From: Candidatus Heteroruminococcus faecigallinarum
GTDB taxonomy: Bacteria > Bacillota > Clostridia > Oscillospirales > Ruminococcaceae
Assembly (NCBI GenBank): GCA_904387055.1
Contig: CAJFKV010000001.1
Location: forward strand, 81,080 to 145,079
Direction of reading: 5' to 3'
Length of the DNA: 64,000 bases
Numbering within the stretch: the stretch's first letter is position 1; the number at the start of each line of letters is the position of its first letter. Below the pieces are notes generated by a model that did not search any database, was not told the DNA's origin, and worked only from the letters and a program-made list of their open reading frames with translations. A program made the translations under genes and the position numbers. Positions 48,004-56,426 of the stretch are shown here, piece after piece.

Positions 48004-48654
48004 ATGTCTCTCTACTTTCAAAAAGCGCGGGATCCCCTCAGCAGCCTGACCCACCTGATCGGGGCCGTTCTTTTCTCCCTGGGGACGGTTTTCTTGGTTT
48101 GGAAGGGGATCGTCAACCAGGCGGGGGCAGTCGCTCTTGTTTCGGCCGCTGTTTTTGGCCTGTCTCTGGTAGGACTGTACTCGGCCAGCGCCCTTTACCA
48201 CTTTGCTCGCTTCAGCGAGAGGGCTATTTTGGCCCTGCGGAAGCTGGACCACTCGATGATCTATGTCCTCATTGCCGGCTCCTATACGCCGCTGCTTCTT
48301 TGCTGCTTTCCCCGCCCCAAAGCGTACCTGCTGACCATCGCCATCTGGGCCATTGCGGCGGTGGGCATCCTGGCAAAGCTCCTGTGGTTCCAGGCGCCGC
48401 GGCTTCTTTACACCGGCTTTTACATTGCTATGGGATGGTTTATTCTGCTGGACCTGCCGGCTTTGGCGGTGCTGGAACTTCCCGCCATCCTGCTGCTGGC
48501 CGCGGGGGGCGTCTGCTACACAGCGGGCGGGGTGATCTACGGCCTCAAAAGGCCAAATCCCTCTTCCTCCTTTGGACACCACGAGCTGTTCCACCTGTTC
48601 GTCCTGGCGGGGAGCCTCTGTCACTATTCGATGGTTCTCTGCTACCTGGTCTAA
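48004..48654 (+). CDS. Hemolysin III (TrhA/PAQR) family membrane protein
   Basis: 'DPLSSLTHLIGAVLFSLG', 'GLYSASALYHF', 'LDHSMIYVLIAGSYTPLLL', 'FGHHELFHLFVLAGSLCHY'. Confidence 0.93.
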   Translation: MSLYFQKARDPLSSLTHLIGAVLFSLGTVFLVWKGIVNQAGAVALVSAAVFGLSLVGLYSASALYHFARFSERAILALRKLDHSMIYVLIAGSYTPLLLCCFPRPKAYLLTIAIWAIAAVGILAKLLWFQAPRLLYTGFYIAMGWFILLDLPALAVLELPAILLLAAGGVCYTAGGVIYGLKRPNPSSSFGHHELFHLFVLAGSLCHYSMVLCYLV

Positions 48655-48743
48655 CGATCCGCCACAGACGATTGACGCCCCGGAACGGGAATGTTCCGGG
48701 GCGTTTGCTGTGTGATCTCCTTTTTCCGGCGATGGACGGCTGG

Positions 48744-48929
48744 TCAATCCTCCTCGAAGAAGAAGATTTCCTCCACCGGCCGGCCGAACACCTTGGCAAT
48801 GTCCATTGCCAGCTTCAGCGAGGGGTTGTACCTGCCTTTCTCCAGGTTGCCGATCGTCTCCCGCCGGACCCCCACCAGATTGGCCAGCTCCTCTTGCTTG
48901 AGGTTGAGGCGGGCGCGGTTTTCCTTCAT
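48744..48929 (-). CDS. Small XRE-family HTH regulator
   Basis: 'MKENRARLNLKQEELANLVGVRRETIGNLEKGRYNPSLKLAMDIAKVFGRPVEEIFFFEED'; may start slightly upstream at GTG. Confidence 0.9.
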   Translation of the reverse strand: MKENRARLNLKQEELANLVGVRRETIGNLEKGRYNPSLKLAMDIAKVFGRPVEEIFFFEED

Positions 48930-48936
48930 CGTCGTT

Positions 48937-49284
48937 CTAAGCACGCTCCAACCCCCGGCCCTCTTTAAAGGAGTAGTAGGCCCCTGTGAGGGCAAAGCAG
49001 GCCACCGAGGCGGCCCATCCCCACAGCACCCCGTCCACCATGGCCTGGCCGGGACTGGTGCGGAACACCTGAAACAGGGTTACCGCCCCCATTACTCCCA
49101 TCGACGCAAAGAACGCCCTGGCAGCTGCCTTCCGCATCTGTTCCAGGAACATCTCGTCCGGTTTCACAGCGAAATAGCTGAAGTCCACCGCAAAGGCGAA
49201 GAAGGAAAGAAAGGACCGGGCATCGGTAAAAATGCCGATCAGCCCCAGCAAGGAAAGAAATCCGAGAAATCCGTACTTGTTCAC
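48937..49284 (-). CDS. Small membrane protein (DUF3796-like), co-transcribed with HTH gene
   Basis: 'NKYGFLGFLSLLGLIGIFTDARSFLSFFAFAVDFSYFAVKPDEMF', TM segments; abuts the HTH gene. Confidence 0.7.
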   Translation of the reverse strand: MNKYGFLGFLSLLGLIGIFTDARSFLSFFAFAVDFSYFAVKPDEMFLEQMRKAAARAFFASMGVMGAVTLFQVFRTSPGQAMVDGVLWGWAASVACFALTGAYYSFKEGRGLERA

Positions 49285-49404
49285 CGTGGATACCTCCCAA
49301 ATATGTTGTATTTTCATCTTGATGATATAAATATACCACATTTCATGAAACCTGTCAAGCTCTAAAACGGCCCTTGCTGCCGGAACCGGGACTGCTGCTG
49401 CCAC

Positions 49405-49720
49405 CCGGCAGGCCCAGGGATTATGTCCTGTCCGACAGGGACACCCCTTTTACCCACCGGGAATATTCTCGTGCAGGCAAGGCTGCCAAAAGCGGCACGG
49501 GGTGACCTGGGCGCCCAACCCCACCACATCCTTGTCTTTGTGGTGAATCCCCAAGGACGAGGTCAAGTCGCTGGTGGGCACAACGGTCCATGGATACCTT
49601 CGGAACCTGCGGCTACGCTCTGCAAAGCGAGAACCATCAAGTAAGCCATCTGCGTAAACTCCCTGTTCGTGGAACTGCTGAGAACGTATCAAACAGATAA
49701 AACGTAATGACCTTGGTCAA
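49405..49720 (-). ncRNA. Unassigned structured intergenic region, candidate ncRNA
   Basis: Multiple hairpins (e.g. CACCACA-N10-TGTGGTG, CTGTCGGACAG-type), no convincing ORF, between DUF3796-like gene and tRNA-Pro; strand uncertain. Confidence 0.35.
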
Positions 49721-49734
49721 AAGTGGGGTCATAC

Positions 49735-49776
49735 AAAAAAGAAACCGCCTGGAAAATAACTTCCCAAGCGGTTTCG
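49735..49776 (-). terminator. Terminator downstream of tRNA-Pro
   Basis: gaaaccgc...gcggtttc with T run on the minus strand (ttctttttt). Confidence 0.75.
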
Positions 49777-49780
49777 TCTT

Positions 49781-49856
49781 TGGTCTGAGTGGCGGGATTT
49801 GAACCCACGGCCTCTACCACCCCAAGGTAGCGCGCTACCATCTGCGCCACACCCAG
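49781..49856 (-). tRNA. tRNA-Pro (anticodon GGG)
   Basis: Minus strand CTGGGTGTGGCGCAGATGGTAGCGCGCTACCTTGGGGTGGTAGAGGCCGTGGGTTCAAATCCCGCCACTCAGACCA; cloverleaf pairs, anticodon loop TTGGGGT, CCA encoded. Confidence 0.95.
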
Positions 49857-50176
49857 ATCTTCTCCCCTTCCGAAGAGCGCTCATTTATATTACCATAGGC
49901 AACAGGAAATTGCAAGCACTTTTTTAAATTTTTTTTCGATTTTCTTGGGAAAGATTGGACGAAGGCGCAGGGGAAGCGGTTTTCTCTCAGCGAATTTTTT
50001 CCTTCCAAAAGGGGAAAACTCCCCGAAACCTTCCAAAAAAACTATCTTTTCAGGTTATTTTATGGTATACTAATTACGTTTCGGCGGTCGGAGCTCCTCT
50101 TTCTCGGCAGGAAGGAGCCTTCCGACAGCTGGTCTTTTGAAAGCAAACTGCCAAATACTATAAAAGGGTGGGCTCC

Positions 50177-51349
50177 ATGCGGATTGCACTGTTTACCGAA
50201 ACCTATCTCCCCCAGATCAATGGGGTAGTAACCCATGTGAAAACGTTAAAAGACGGTTTGGAACGGCTGGGCCACGAAGTAATGGTGGTTACTGCCGACA
50301 GCAGCACTTCCCGCCATTATCTCCAGGGGGATGTTTTGTATTGTCCCGCCACCAGGCTGAAGCGCCTCTACAACTACTGTGCAGCGCTTCCCATCAGCAA
50401 CACGCGTCTGCGGTATATTCGACGTTTCAACCCGGACGTCATCCACATCCACACCGAGTTCGGCGTGGGTATTTCCGGCGTTGTTGCGGCCAAGATTCTC
50501 CATAAACCCTTGGTATACACCCTTCACACCATGTATGACGAATACATCTATTATATTGTTCCCAATTCCATGGTGTGGGCAACGACAAAATTTTCTCATC
50601 GCTACATCAAGTTCATTGCCAACCGTGCCCAGGCCCTCACCGGCCCTTCGGAGAAGTGCACCCGGTATTTTGAAAGCGTGGGCATAACAGGACGGCCGGT
50701 CCATGTGGTGCCCAATGCGGTGGAGCTGGACACCTTCAATCCCCAAAACGCCAACCCGGAGAAGACAGCCCAGATCCGCCGGGAGCTGGGATATTCGCCG
50801 GAGGATATGGTGATCTGCTTTGTGGGACGGCTGGGCAAGGAAAAGAGTGTAGACGTCCTTTTGGAGGCATGGGCGGAGAACATCCGTCCGGAAGAGCGGA
50901 TCCGGCTGCTGGTCATCGGCGGGGGGCCCTTTTATGAACCCTACCGGGAACTGGCGCAGAAGCTGGGGATCCAGGAGATGGTCACCTTTACCGGCGCCGT
51001 CCCTCACGACCAGCTCCCCCCCTACTACGCCGCCTGTGACGCCTACGCCACCGCTTCCCTTTCCGACACCTGCTCCATCTCCATGCTGGAAGGGATGGCT
51101 ACAGGGCTGCCGGTCTTCCAGCGGAAGGACCCCATCAACGCCGACCAGGTGCGGGACGGGGTGAACGGCTTCAATTTTGAATCCGGCCGCCAGCTGGCCG
51201 ATCAGCTGCGGGCCTTCCGGGCCATGGACCCGGCCGAAAAAGAGGCTCTGCGGGCGAGCGTGATCCAGTCGGTGCGGGAGAGCGGCGCCGAGCGGCTGGC
51301 CGGCTGCCTGGTGGAGATCTACCAAAATGTGCTGGCAGGCAAAAGATGA
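50177..51349 (+). CDS. Glycosyltransferase family 4 (diacylglycerol glucosyltransferase-like)
   Basis: 'MRIALFTETYLPQINGVVTHVKTLKDGLERLGHEVMVVTAD', 'VIHIHTEFGVG', 'CFVGRLGKEKSVDVLLEAW'. Confidence 0.93.
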   Translation: MRIALFTETYLPQINGVVTHVKTLKDGLERLGHEVMVVTADSSTSRHYLQGDVLYCPATRLKRLYNYCAALPISNTRLRYIRRFNPDVIHIHTEFGVGISGVVAAKILHKPLVYTLHTMYDEYIYYIVPNSMVWATTKFSHRYIKFIANRAQALTGPSEKCTRYFESVGITGRPVHVVPNAVELDTFNPQNANPEKTAQIRRELGYSPEDMVICFVGRLGKEKSVDVLLEAWAENIRPEERIRLLVIGGGPFYEPYRELAQKLGIQEMVTFTGAVPHDQLPPYYAACDAYATASLSDTCSISMLEGMATGLPVFQRKDPINADQVRDGVNGFNFESGRQLADQLRAFRAMDPAEKEALRASVIQSVRESGAERLAGCLVEIYQNVLAGKR

Positions 51350-51389
51350 ACGGTTCCGGCCAGCCGGAAAGTAAGGAGAACAACGATTC

Positions 51390-52769
51390 ATGAAGAACCA
51401 TTACGATGTTTTGATTATTGGCGGTGGAATCGGCGGCCTGATGACCGCCCATCGGCTGACCCAGAATGCCCCCTCTCTGTCGGTCTGCCTGGTGGAGAAG
51501 GGCCATCCTCTCAAGAACCGCCTCTGCCCCATTGTGGCCAAAAAAGTGGACCACTGTATCAAGTGCCGTTCCTGTGCCATTATGGAGGGGCTGGGCGGCG
51601 CGGGCGCCTTTTCGGACGGGAAATACGTCATCTCCACCGAATACGGCGGCTGGCTGACCGACTTTCTCCCCAAGGATACCGTCCTGGACTATATTGAACA
51701 GGCGGACAAGATCCTCGTTTCCTACGGAGCCACCACCGAGCGGTTCCTCCCCAGCAATGAGCTGAAAAAGCTCTGCCTCCAGCACGACCTGCACATGCAG
51801 CAGGCCCAGCTGAAACATCTGGGTACCGACGCCAACTTCGACACCATGGTGCGGCTGGTGGAGGATCTGGAGCATCGGTGCGAGATCTACACCGATACCA
51901 CCGTCACCGCCGTGGACAAGGATACCCACCAGGTGACCATGCTCAACAGCCGGGGGAGCGCCTCGGTAACGGCGGATACCATTATCTTCGCCGTGGGGCG
52001 GGTGGGCAGCAAGCTGTTCACCAAGTGGTGTGCCGACAACCAAATCCCCATGACCAACAACCAGGTGGACATCGGGGTGCGGGTGGAGCTGCCCTCCATG
52101 ATCTGGGAGGATTTTGCCAAAAAGATCTACGAGCCCAAGATCATCTACCGATCCAAGCGGTACGGGGATACCACCCGGATGTTCTGCTTCAACGACCGGG
52201 GCAGCGTCGTCACCGAAAACACCGACGGGGTTCTCACCGTCAACGGCCATTCTTACCGGGATCCCGCCCGCAAAACCGCCAACTCCAACTTTGCCCTGCT
52301 GTCCACTATCCGCTTTACCCAGCCCTTCCGGGAACCTATCGAATATGCCCGCCATGTGGCCAGCCTGGCCAACCTGATCAGCGGCGGGTCGGTTCTGGTC
52401 CAGCGGCTGGGCGATCTGGAGTGCGGGCGGCGGACCGAGGAAAAGCGCCTGCGCCAGAGCACCACCATCCCTACCCTCAACGCGGTGCCCGGCGATCTCA
52501 GCCTTTGCATGCCCAAGCGGCAGCTGGACAACATCATCGAGACCCTTCATGCCCTGGACGCGGTGGCTCCCGGCACCTCCAACTACGACACCCTCCTGTA
52601 CGGCATCGAGTGCAAGTACTACTCGGCCCGGCCGGAGTGTGAGAATTTCCAGGTAAAGGGCTGCAAGAACATCTATGCCATCGGGGATGGAGCCGGCTTT
52701 ACCCGTTCCTTGTCCCAGGCCTCGGCCAACGGCCTGTATGTGGCCGACCTGCTCACCCGCAAGAAATAA
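51390..52769 (+). CDS. NAD(P)/FAD-dependent oxidoreductase
   Basis: 'DVLIIGGGIGGLMTAHRLTQ' Rossmann; 'NIYAIGDGAGFTRSLSQASANGLYVADLL'. Confidence 0.92.
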   Translation: MKNHYDVLIIGGGIGGLMTAHRLTQNAPSLSVCLVEKGHPLKNRLCPIVAKKVDHCIKCRSCAIMEGLGGAGAFSDGKYVISTEYGGWLTDFLPKDTVLDYIEQADKILVSYGATTERFLPSNELKKLCLQHDLHMQQAQLKHLGTDANFDTMVRLVEDLEHRCEIYTDTTVTAVDKDTHQVTMLNSRGSASVTADTIIFAVGRVGSKLFTKWCADNQIPMTNNQVDIGVRVELPSMIWEDFAKKIYEPKIIYRSKRYGDTTRMFCFNDRGSVVTENTDGVLTVNGHSYRDPARKTANSNFALLSTIRFTQPFREPIEYARHVASLANLISGGSVLVQRLGDLECGRRTEEKRLRQSTTIPTLNAVPGDLSLCMPKRQLDNIIETLHALDAVAPGTSNYDTLLYGIECKYYSARPECENFQVKGCKNIYAIGDGAGFTRSLSQASANGLYVADLLTRKK

Positions 52770-52849
52770 CCCATTCCCTCACCCAACCGGACAGGAAGCG
52801 GCGGGCTCTTTCGGCTCACCGCTTCTTTTTCTCAAAGGAGGACCACGCC

Positions 52850-53917
52850 ATGACCGAAAAGGAAAAGATGCTGGCAAGCCAGCTCTATCGTTCCGACGAT
52901 CCCCAGCTGGTGGCGGAGAGGATGGAGGCCCGCCGCCTCACCGCCCTCTACAACCAAACCGCCGAAACCCAGGAAGAGGACCGGCGGCAGCTTCTCCGCC
53001 AGCTCTTCGCCTCGGTGGGGGAAGGGGTTTTCATCGAGCCTCCCTTCCGCTGCGATTACGGGCGGAACATCGATCTGGGAAACCATGTGTATCTGAATTT
53101 TGACTGCATCATCCTGGACGTCGCGCCAGTTACCATCGGGGACGGGTGCCTGCTGGCGCCCAGGGTCTGTCTCACCACCGCGGGCCATCCCACCGATCCC
53201 GCCACCCGCCGGTCGGGGCTGGAGTTCGGCAAGCCCATCGTCCTGGGGGACAACGTATGGCTGGGCGCCGGCGTGATCGTCAACCCCGGCGTCACCATCG
53301 GGGAGAACACGGTGGTGGCCTCCGGCGCCGTGGTGACCAAAGATCTCCCCCCCAATGTGGTAGCCGCCGGCTGCCCCGCCAGGGTCATCCGGTACCTGGA
53401 GCCCGGCAGCTCCCCCCAGGCCCCCTCCTCTCCCCTTTCCTCCTTCCGCCCTGCCCTCCCAGGGGAAGAGGAACTTGTCCTACAGTTGATCCAGGCACGG
53501 ATCCATTGGATGGACCAGGTGGGAATCCGGCAGTGGAACGACGAAGGCTACCTGGCCAAATATCCCCTCCCCTACTTTGCCGCCCTGCGGCAGAAAGGGC
53601 AGCTGTATGTCCTGGCGGAGGGCGGACGGATCGTGGGAGGGATCGCTCTCCTGGACCAGGACCCCCGCTGGCCCGACAGCCTCCCCGCCTGGTACCTCCA
53701 CCACCTGGTGGGGGACCCCTCGGCGCCGGGGGCGGGACGGCGGGTGCTGGAGGCGGTCATCGCCCTGGCCCCCCGGATGGGGAAACAACGGCTGCGGCTG
53801 GATTCCAGCCTGGGAAACCAGCCTCTGGCGGATTTTTACCAGCGGTTCGGCTTTCAGCGGCAGGGGGCGGTCATCGACGGAAACTACCGGGGAGAAAAAT
53901 GGGAGAAGAAGCTGTAG
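52850..53917 (+). CDS. Fused sugar O-acetyltransferase (LacA/Maa-like) and GNAT acetyltransferase
   Basis: Maa N-term 'TEKEKMLASQLYRSDDPQLVAERMEARRLTALYN', hexapeptide 'NVWLGAGVIVNPGVTIGENTVVASGAVVTKDLPPNVVAAGCPARVIR'; C-term GNAT 'LVLQLIQARIHWMDQVGIRQWND...LADFYQRFGFQRQG'. Confidence 0.92.
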   Translation: MTEKEKMLASQLYRSDDPQLVAERMEARRLTALYNQTAETQEEDRRQLLRQLFASVGEGVFIEPPFRCDYGRNIDLGNHVYLNFDCIILDVAPVTIGDGCLLAPRVCLTTAGHPTDPATRRSGLEFGKPIVLGDNVWLGAGVIVNPGVTIGENTVVASGAVVTKDLPPNVVAAGCPARVIRYLEPGSSPQAPSSPLSSFRPALPGEEELVLQLIQARIHWMDQVGIRQWNDEGYLAKYPLPYFAALRQKGQLYVLAEGGRIVGGIALLDQDPRWPDSLPAWYLHHLVGDPSAPGAGRRVLEAVIALAPRMGKQRLRLDSSLGNQPLADFYQRFGFQRQGAVIDGNYRGEKWEKKL

Positions 53918-53935
53918 CGCTTCTCCTCCCATTTT
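53900..53935 (+). terminator. Intrinsic terminator overlapping 3' end of acetyltransferase gene
   Basis: gggagaagaagc-tgta-gcgcttctcctccc then atttttt. Confidence 0.65.
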
Positions 53936-53964
53936 TTGCAGTTGATCCGCCTTTGCCTCGGCCG

Positions 53965-55224
53965 TTAGGGCTGGGGATCCACGATCGATCCCTCAAAGAG
54001 GGCGGTTCCGGTCTCGTGGTGGAGAACCGCCAGCTGGAAGGGACGATTCACCGTCATCACCACCGGCTCCTCGGGGATTACCGCCCGGGTCACAACCGCC
54101 ACGCCGGTGCTGGCGGCCGCCTCGGCGCCCTCCTCGTCCACCTTGAGGACAGCGTCGTGCTTCACCTCGCTGACGCTCAAATCCCCCTCGTCGCTGATGC
54201 CGGTAAGGTCCGCGTCGCCGGTGAACATGGTTCCCGCTCCCAGGGCGGTGAGGAGATCGTTGGCGGTGAAGGACTGGCTCAAATCCATCCGAGGCAGGGA
54301 GAGCTCCACCATCTGGGTACCCATCTCCTGCTGAAGGGTGTTCAGCAGCTCCGCCGTCATGACCACCTCGTTCCCCTCCTTAGGGAGAAGGACGATCATG
54401 GAGGTGAGGCCGTCGCCGCAGGGGAGGGCCACCGCCTGGAAGCTGTCATTCTCGTAATAGGGCAGCTCCATGGAACCGTGCATCATCTGCACCTGCTTTT
54501 CCCCGCTGGGCGCTTGGAATGCCTCCGGAAGGGTGGCGCCGGCGTCAAAAGCGTTCAGCCAGGATGCCTTCCAATACACCGTATTGAGAAGGAGCACCTG
54601 CAGATTGGGGTCCAGGGAATCCATCGCCTGGGTGATGAGCCCGTTGGTCTGGTCGGAGACCCACTGGTTGATGGTGTCCACCGCATCGGGGCTGCTCATA
54701 TCCAGCGTCTCCACCTGGGCATGGTAAGAATTCTCCAGGGTCTGGGTATAGTCGGTCTTGACCTTGCCGGCGAAGCTGTCCCGCAGCCACAGGGAGTTCC
54801 CCAGCAGCAGGGTGCTCTCCTCCCCGTTGAGGGCCAGCGCCTCCTGGAGCTCCTGGTTGGCCTGGTTCAGGGCAGCAGTTCCTTCTTCTCCCGGCACCGT
54901 TCCCAGCAGAGCCGCCAGCTCCTGGCTGGTGGTTCCGCCCGCCCCGTTCTGAAGCATGGAAAGGGCCAGATAGAAGCTGAGAGGCGAGAAGAAGGCATTC
55001 TCCTCCCCGGTATGCAGCTGGGCAAGCATCTGTTCTCCCAGCTGATTGACCGCCGCCGGGGCCGTTACCTCCACCGGCGTTTGCTCCACATTGGCCATGG
55101 CCTCCGTTGTCTCCTGGCTCTGGGAGGAGGGCCCCTCCTGGGGGGCCGAGGCGGGGGCGGTACATCCGGCCAGCATTACTGCCGCACATCCGGCGGCGAC
55201 AAACCGTTTCCAATGTACTGTCAT
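53965..55224 (-). CDS. Serpin family lipoprotein
   Basis: Lipobox 'VMLAGC'; 'NAFFSPLSFYLALSMLQNGAGGTTSQEL'; reactive loop 'VDEEGAEAAASTGVAVVTRAVIPEEPVVMTVNRPF'. Confidence 0.95.
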   Translation of the reverse strand: MTVHWKRFVAAGCAAVMLAGCTAPASAPQEGPSSQSQETTEAMANVEQTPVEVTAPAAVNQLGEQMLAQLHTGEENAFFSPLSFYLALSMLQNGAGGTTSQELAALLGTVPGEEGTAALNQANQELQEALALNGEESTLLLGNSLWLRDSFAGKVKTDYTQTLENSYHAQVETLDMSSPDAVDTINQWVSDQTNGLITQAMDSLDPNLQVLLLNTVYWKASWLNAFDAGATLPEAFQAPSGEKQVQMMHGSMELPYYENDSFQAVALPCGDGLTSMIVLLPKEGNEVVMTAELLNTLQQEMGTQMVELSLPRMDLSQSFTANDLLTALGAGTMFTGDADLTGISDEGDLSVSEVKHDAVLKVDEEGAEAAASTGVAVVTRAVIPEEPVVMTVNRPFQLAVLHHETGTALFEGSIVDPQP

Positions 55225-55383
55225 ATGTTGGTTCTCCTTTGTCACAAAATATCCCATCCCGGATCGTTGCCGGGCATTGTAGTAGTGCTGGTTTTTGGAC
55301 AGAATGATGCAAGGAAGAAAACTTTTCTTGACTTTTTTGTTTCAGGGGCCTACTATGGAAACCGGAGAGCAAAAAAAGGAGGG

Positions 55384-55899
55384 ATGGCTATGACAAGAGC
55401 GGACCAGGCGGAAACCCTCTTCCGCCAAGGATACGGCTGCTGCCAAGCGGTGGCAGCCGCCTTTGCCCCCGAGCTGGAGCTTCCCACCGAAACCGCCATC
55501 CGCCTGGCTTCCGGGTTCAGCGCCGGGTTCGGGCGGCTGCGGGAGGTGTGCGGAGCCTTTTCCGCCCTCTGCCTGGTGGCCGGGCAGGTATGGGGCTACA
55601 GCGATCCCCTGGATCAGGAGACCAAAAAAGCCCTCTACCGGCGGATCCAGGGGATGGCGGCCAGCTTGCGGCAGCAGCACGGCTCCATCCTCTGCCGGGA
55701 GCTTCTGGCCCGGGCGGGGGTAGCGGACGACGGCCCCCAAGGCTCCCCCCAGGAACGGACCGAAGCCTATTACCGCTCCCGCCCTTGTGTGGGGTTCATC
55801 CGCAGCGCCGCCGCTCTTCTGGAAGAGCAGCTGGCAGCGGAAGGACGACTGCTCCCGTTCCCCTGCAACGACGATAATCTGTATAAGGAGGAACCATGA
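55384..55899 (+). CDS. C_GCAxxG_C_C family protein
   Basis: 'AETLFRQGYGCCQAVAAAFAPE', 'REVCGAFSALCLVAG', '..RPCVGFIRSAAALLEE'. Confidence 0.88.
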   Translation: MAMTRADQAETLFRQGYGCCQAVAAAFAPELELPTETAIRLASGFSAGFGRLREVCGAFSALCLVAGQVWGYSDPLDQETKKALYRRIQGMAASLRQQHGSILCRELLARAGVADDGPQGSPQERTEAYYRSRPCVGFIRSAAALLEEQLAAEGRLLPFPCNDDNLYKEEP

Positions 55900-56390
55900 T
55901 CGTGAACGCTTCCGTTCTGTTTTACAGCAAAACCGGCAAAACCAAGGCCATGGCCGAGGCCATTGTCCAGGGGATGAACCAGGTGGAGGGGGTCCAGGCG
56001 AAGGCCTTTTCCATCGACGAGCTGGACGAGGCCTATCTGGCCCAAAGCAAGGTCGTGGTGGTCGGCACCCCCACCTGGCACGCCAATCCCTGCTGGCAGA
56101 TCAAAAAATTCTTGGACGAGTCGGGCAAGCTGGGGCTGGCCGGCAAGCTGGGGGGCGCCTTTGCCACGGCGGATTACCAGCAAGGCGGCCCGGACCTGGC
56201 TATCCAGACCATCCTGACCCATCTGATGGTGGACGGGATGCTGGTCTATTCCGGAGGCGGCAGCTTTGGCAAGCCGTACATCCACCTGGGTCCGGTCGCC
56301 CTCCGGGACACCTTTGAGGAGGGCCGGGAGCTCTTTGTCACCTTCGGCAGGCGGATTGCCGGCAAGGGGCTGGAACTCTTCGGACAATAG
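55896..56390 (+). CDS. Flavodoxin family protein
   Basis: 'VLFYSKTGKTKAMAEAIVQGM', 'VVVVGTPTWHANPCWQIKKFLDE', 'GAFATADYQQGG'. Confidence 0.92.
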   Translation: MIVNASVLFYSKTGKTKAMAEAIVQGMNQVEGVQAKAFSIDELDEAYLAQSKVVVVGTPTWHANPCWQIKKFLDESGKLGLAGKLGGAFATADYQQGGPDLAIQTILTHLMVDGMLVYSGGGSFGKPYIHLGPVALRDTFEEGRELFVTFGRRIAGKGLELFGQ

Positions 56391-56426
56391 CTTTTTCATT
56401 CTTCCAAAAGAAAGGATTGTATTCGT

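Noticed and set aside
49450-49692. 80-aa - strand ORF (MIRSQQFHEQGVYADG...)
   Set aside because: No RBS or domain signal; sequence looks like structured RNA rather than coding.
53146-55383. 5' part of the 917-aa + strand ORF
   Set aside because: Out-of-frame across the acetyltransferase and antisense to the serpin; only the final ~172 aa (from 55384) is a real gene.
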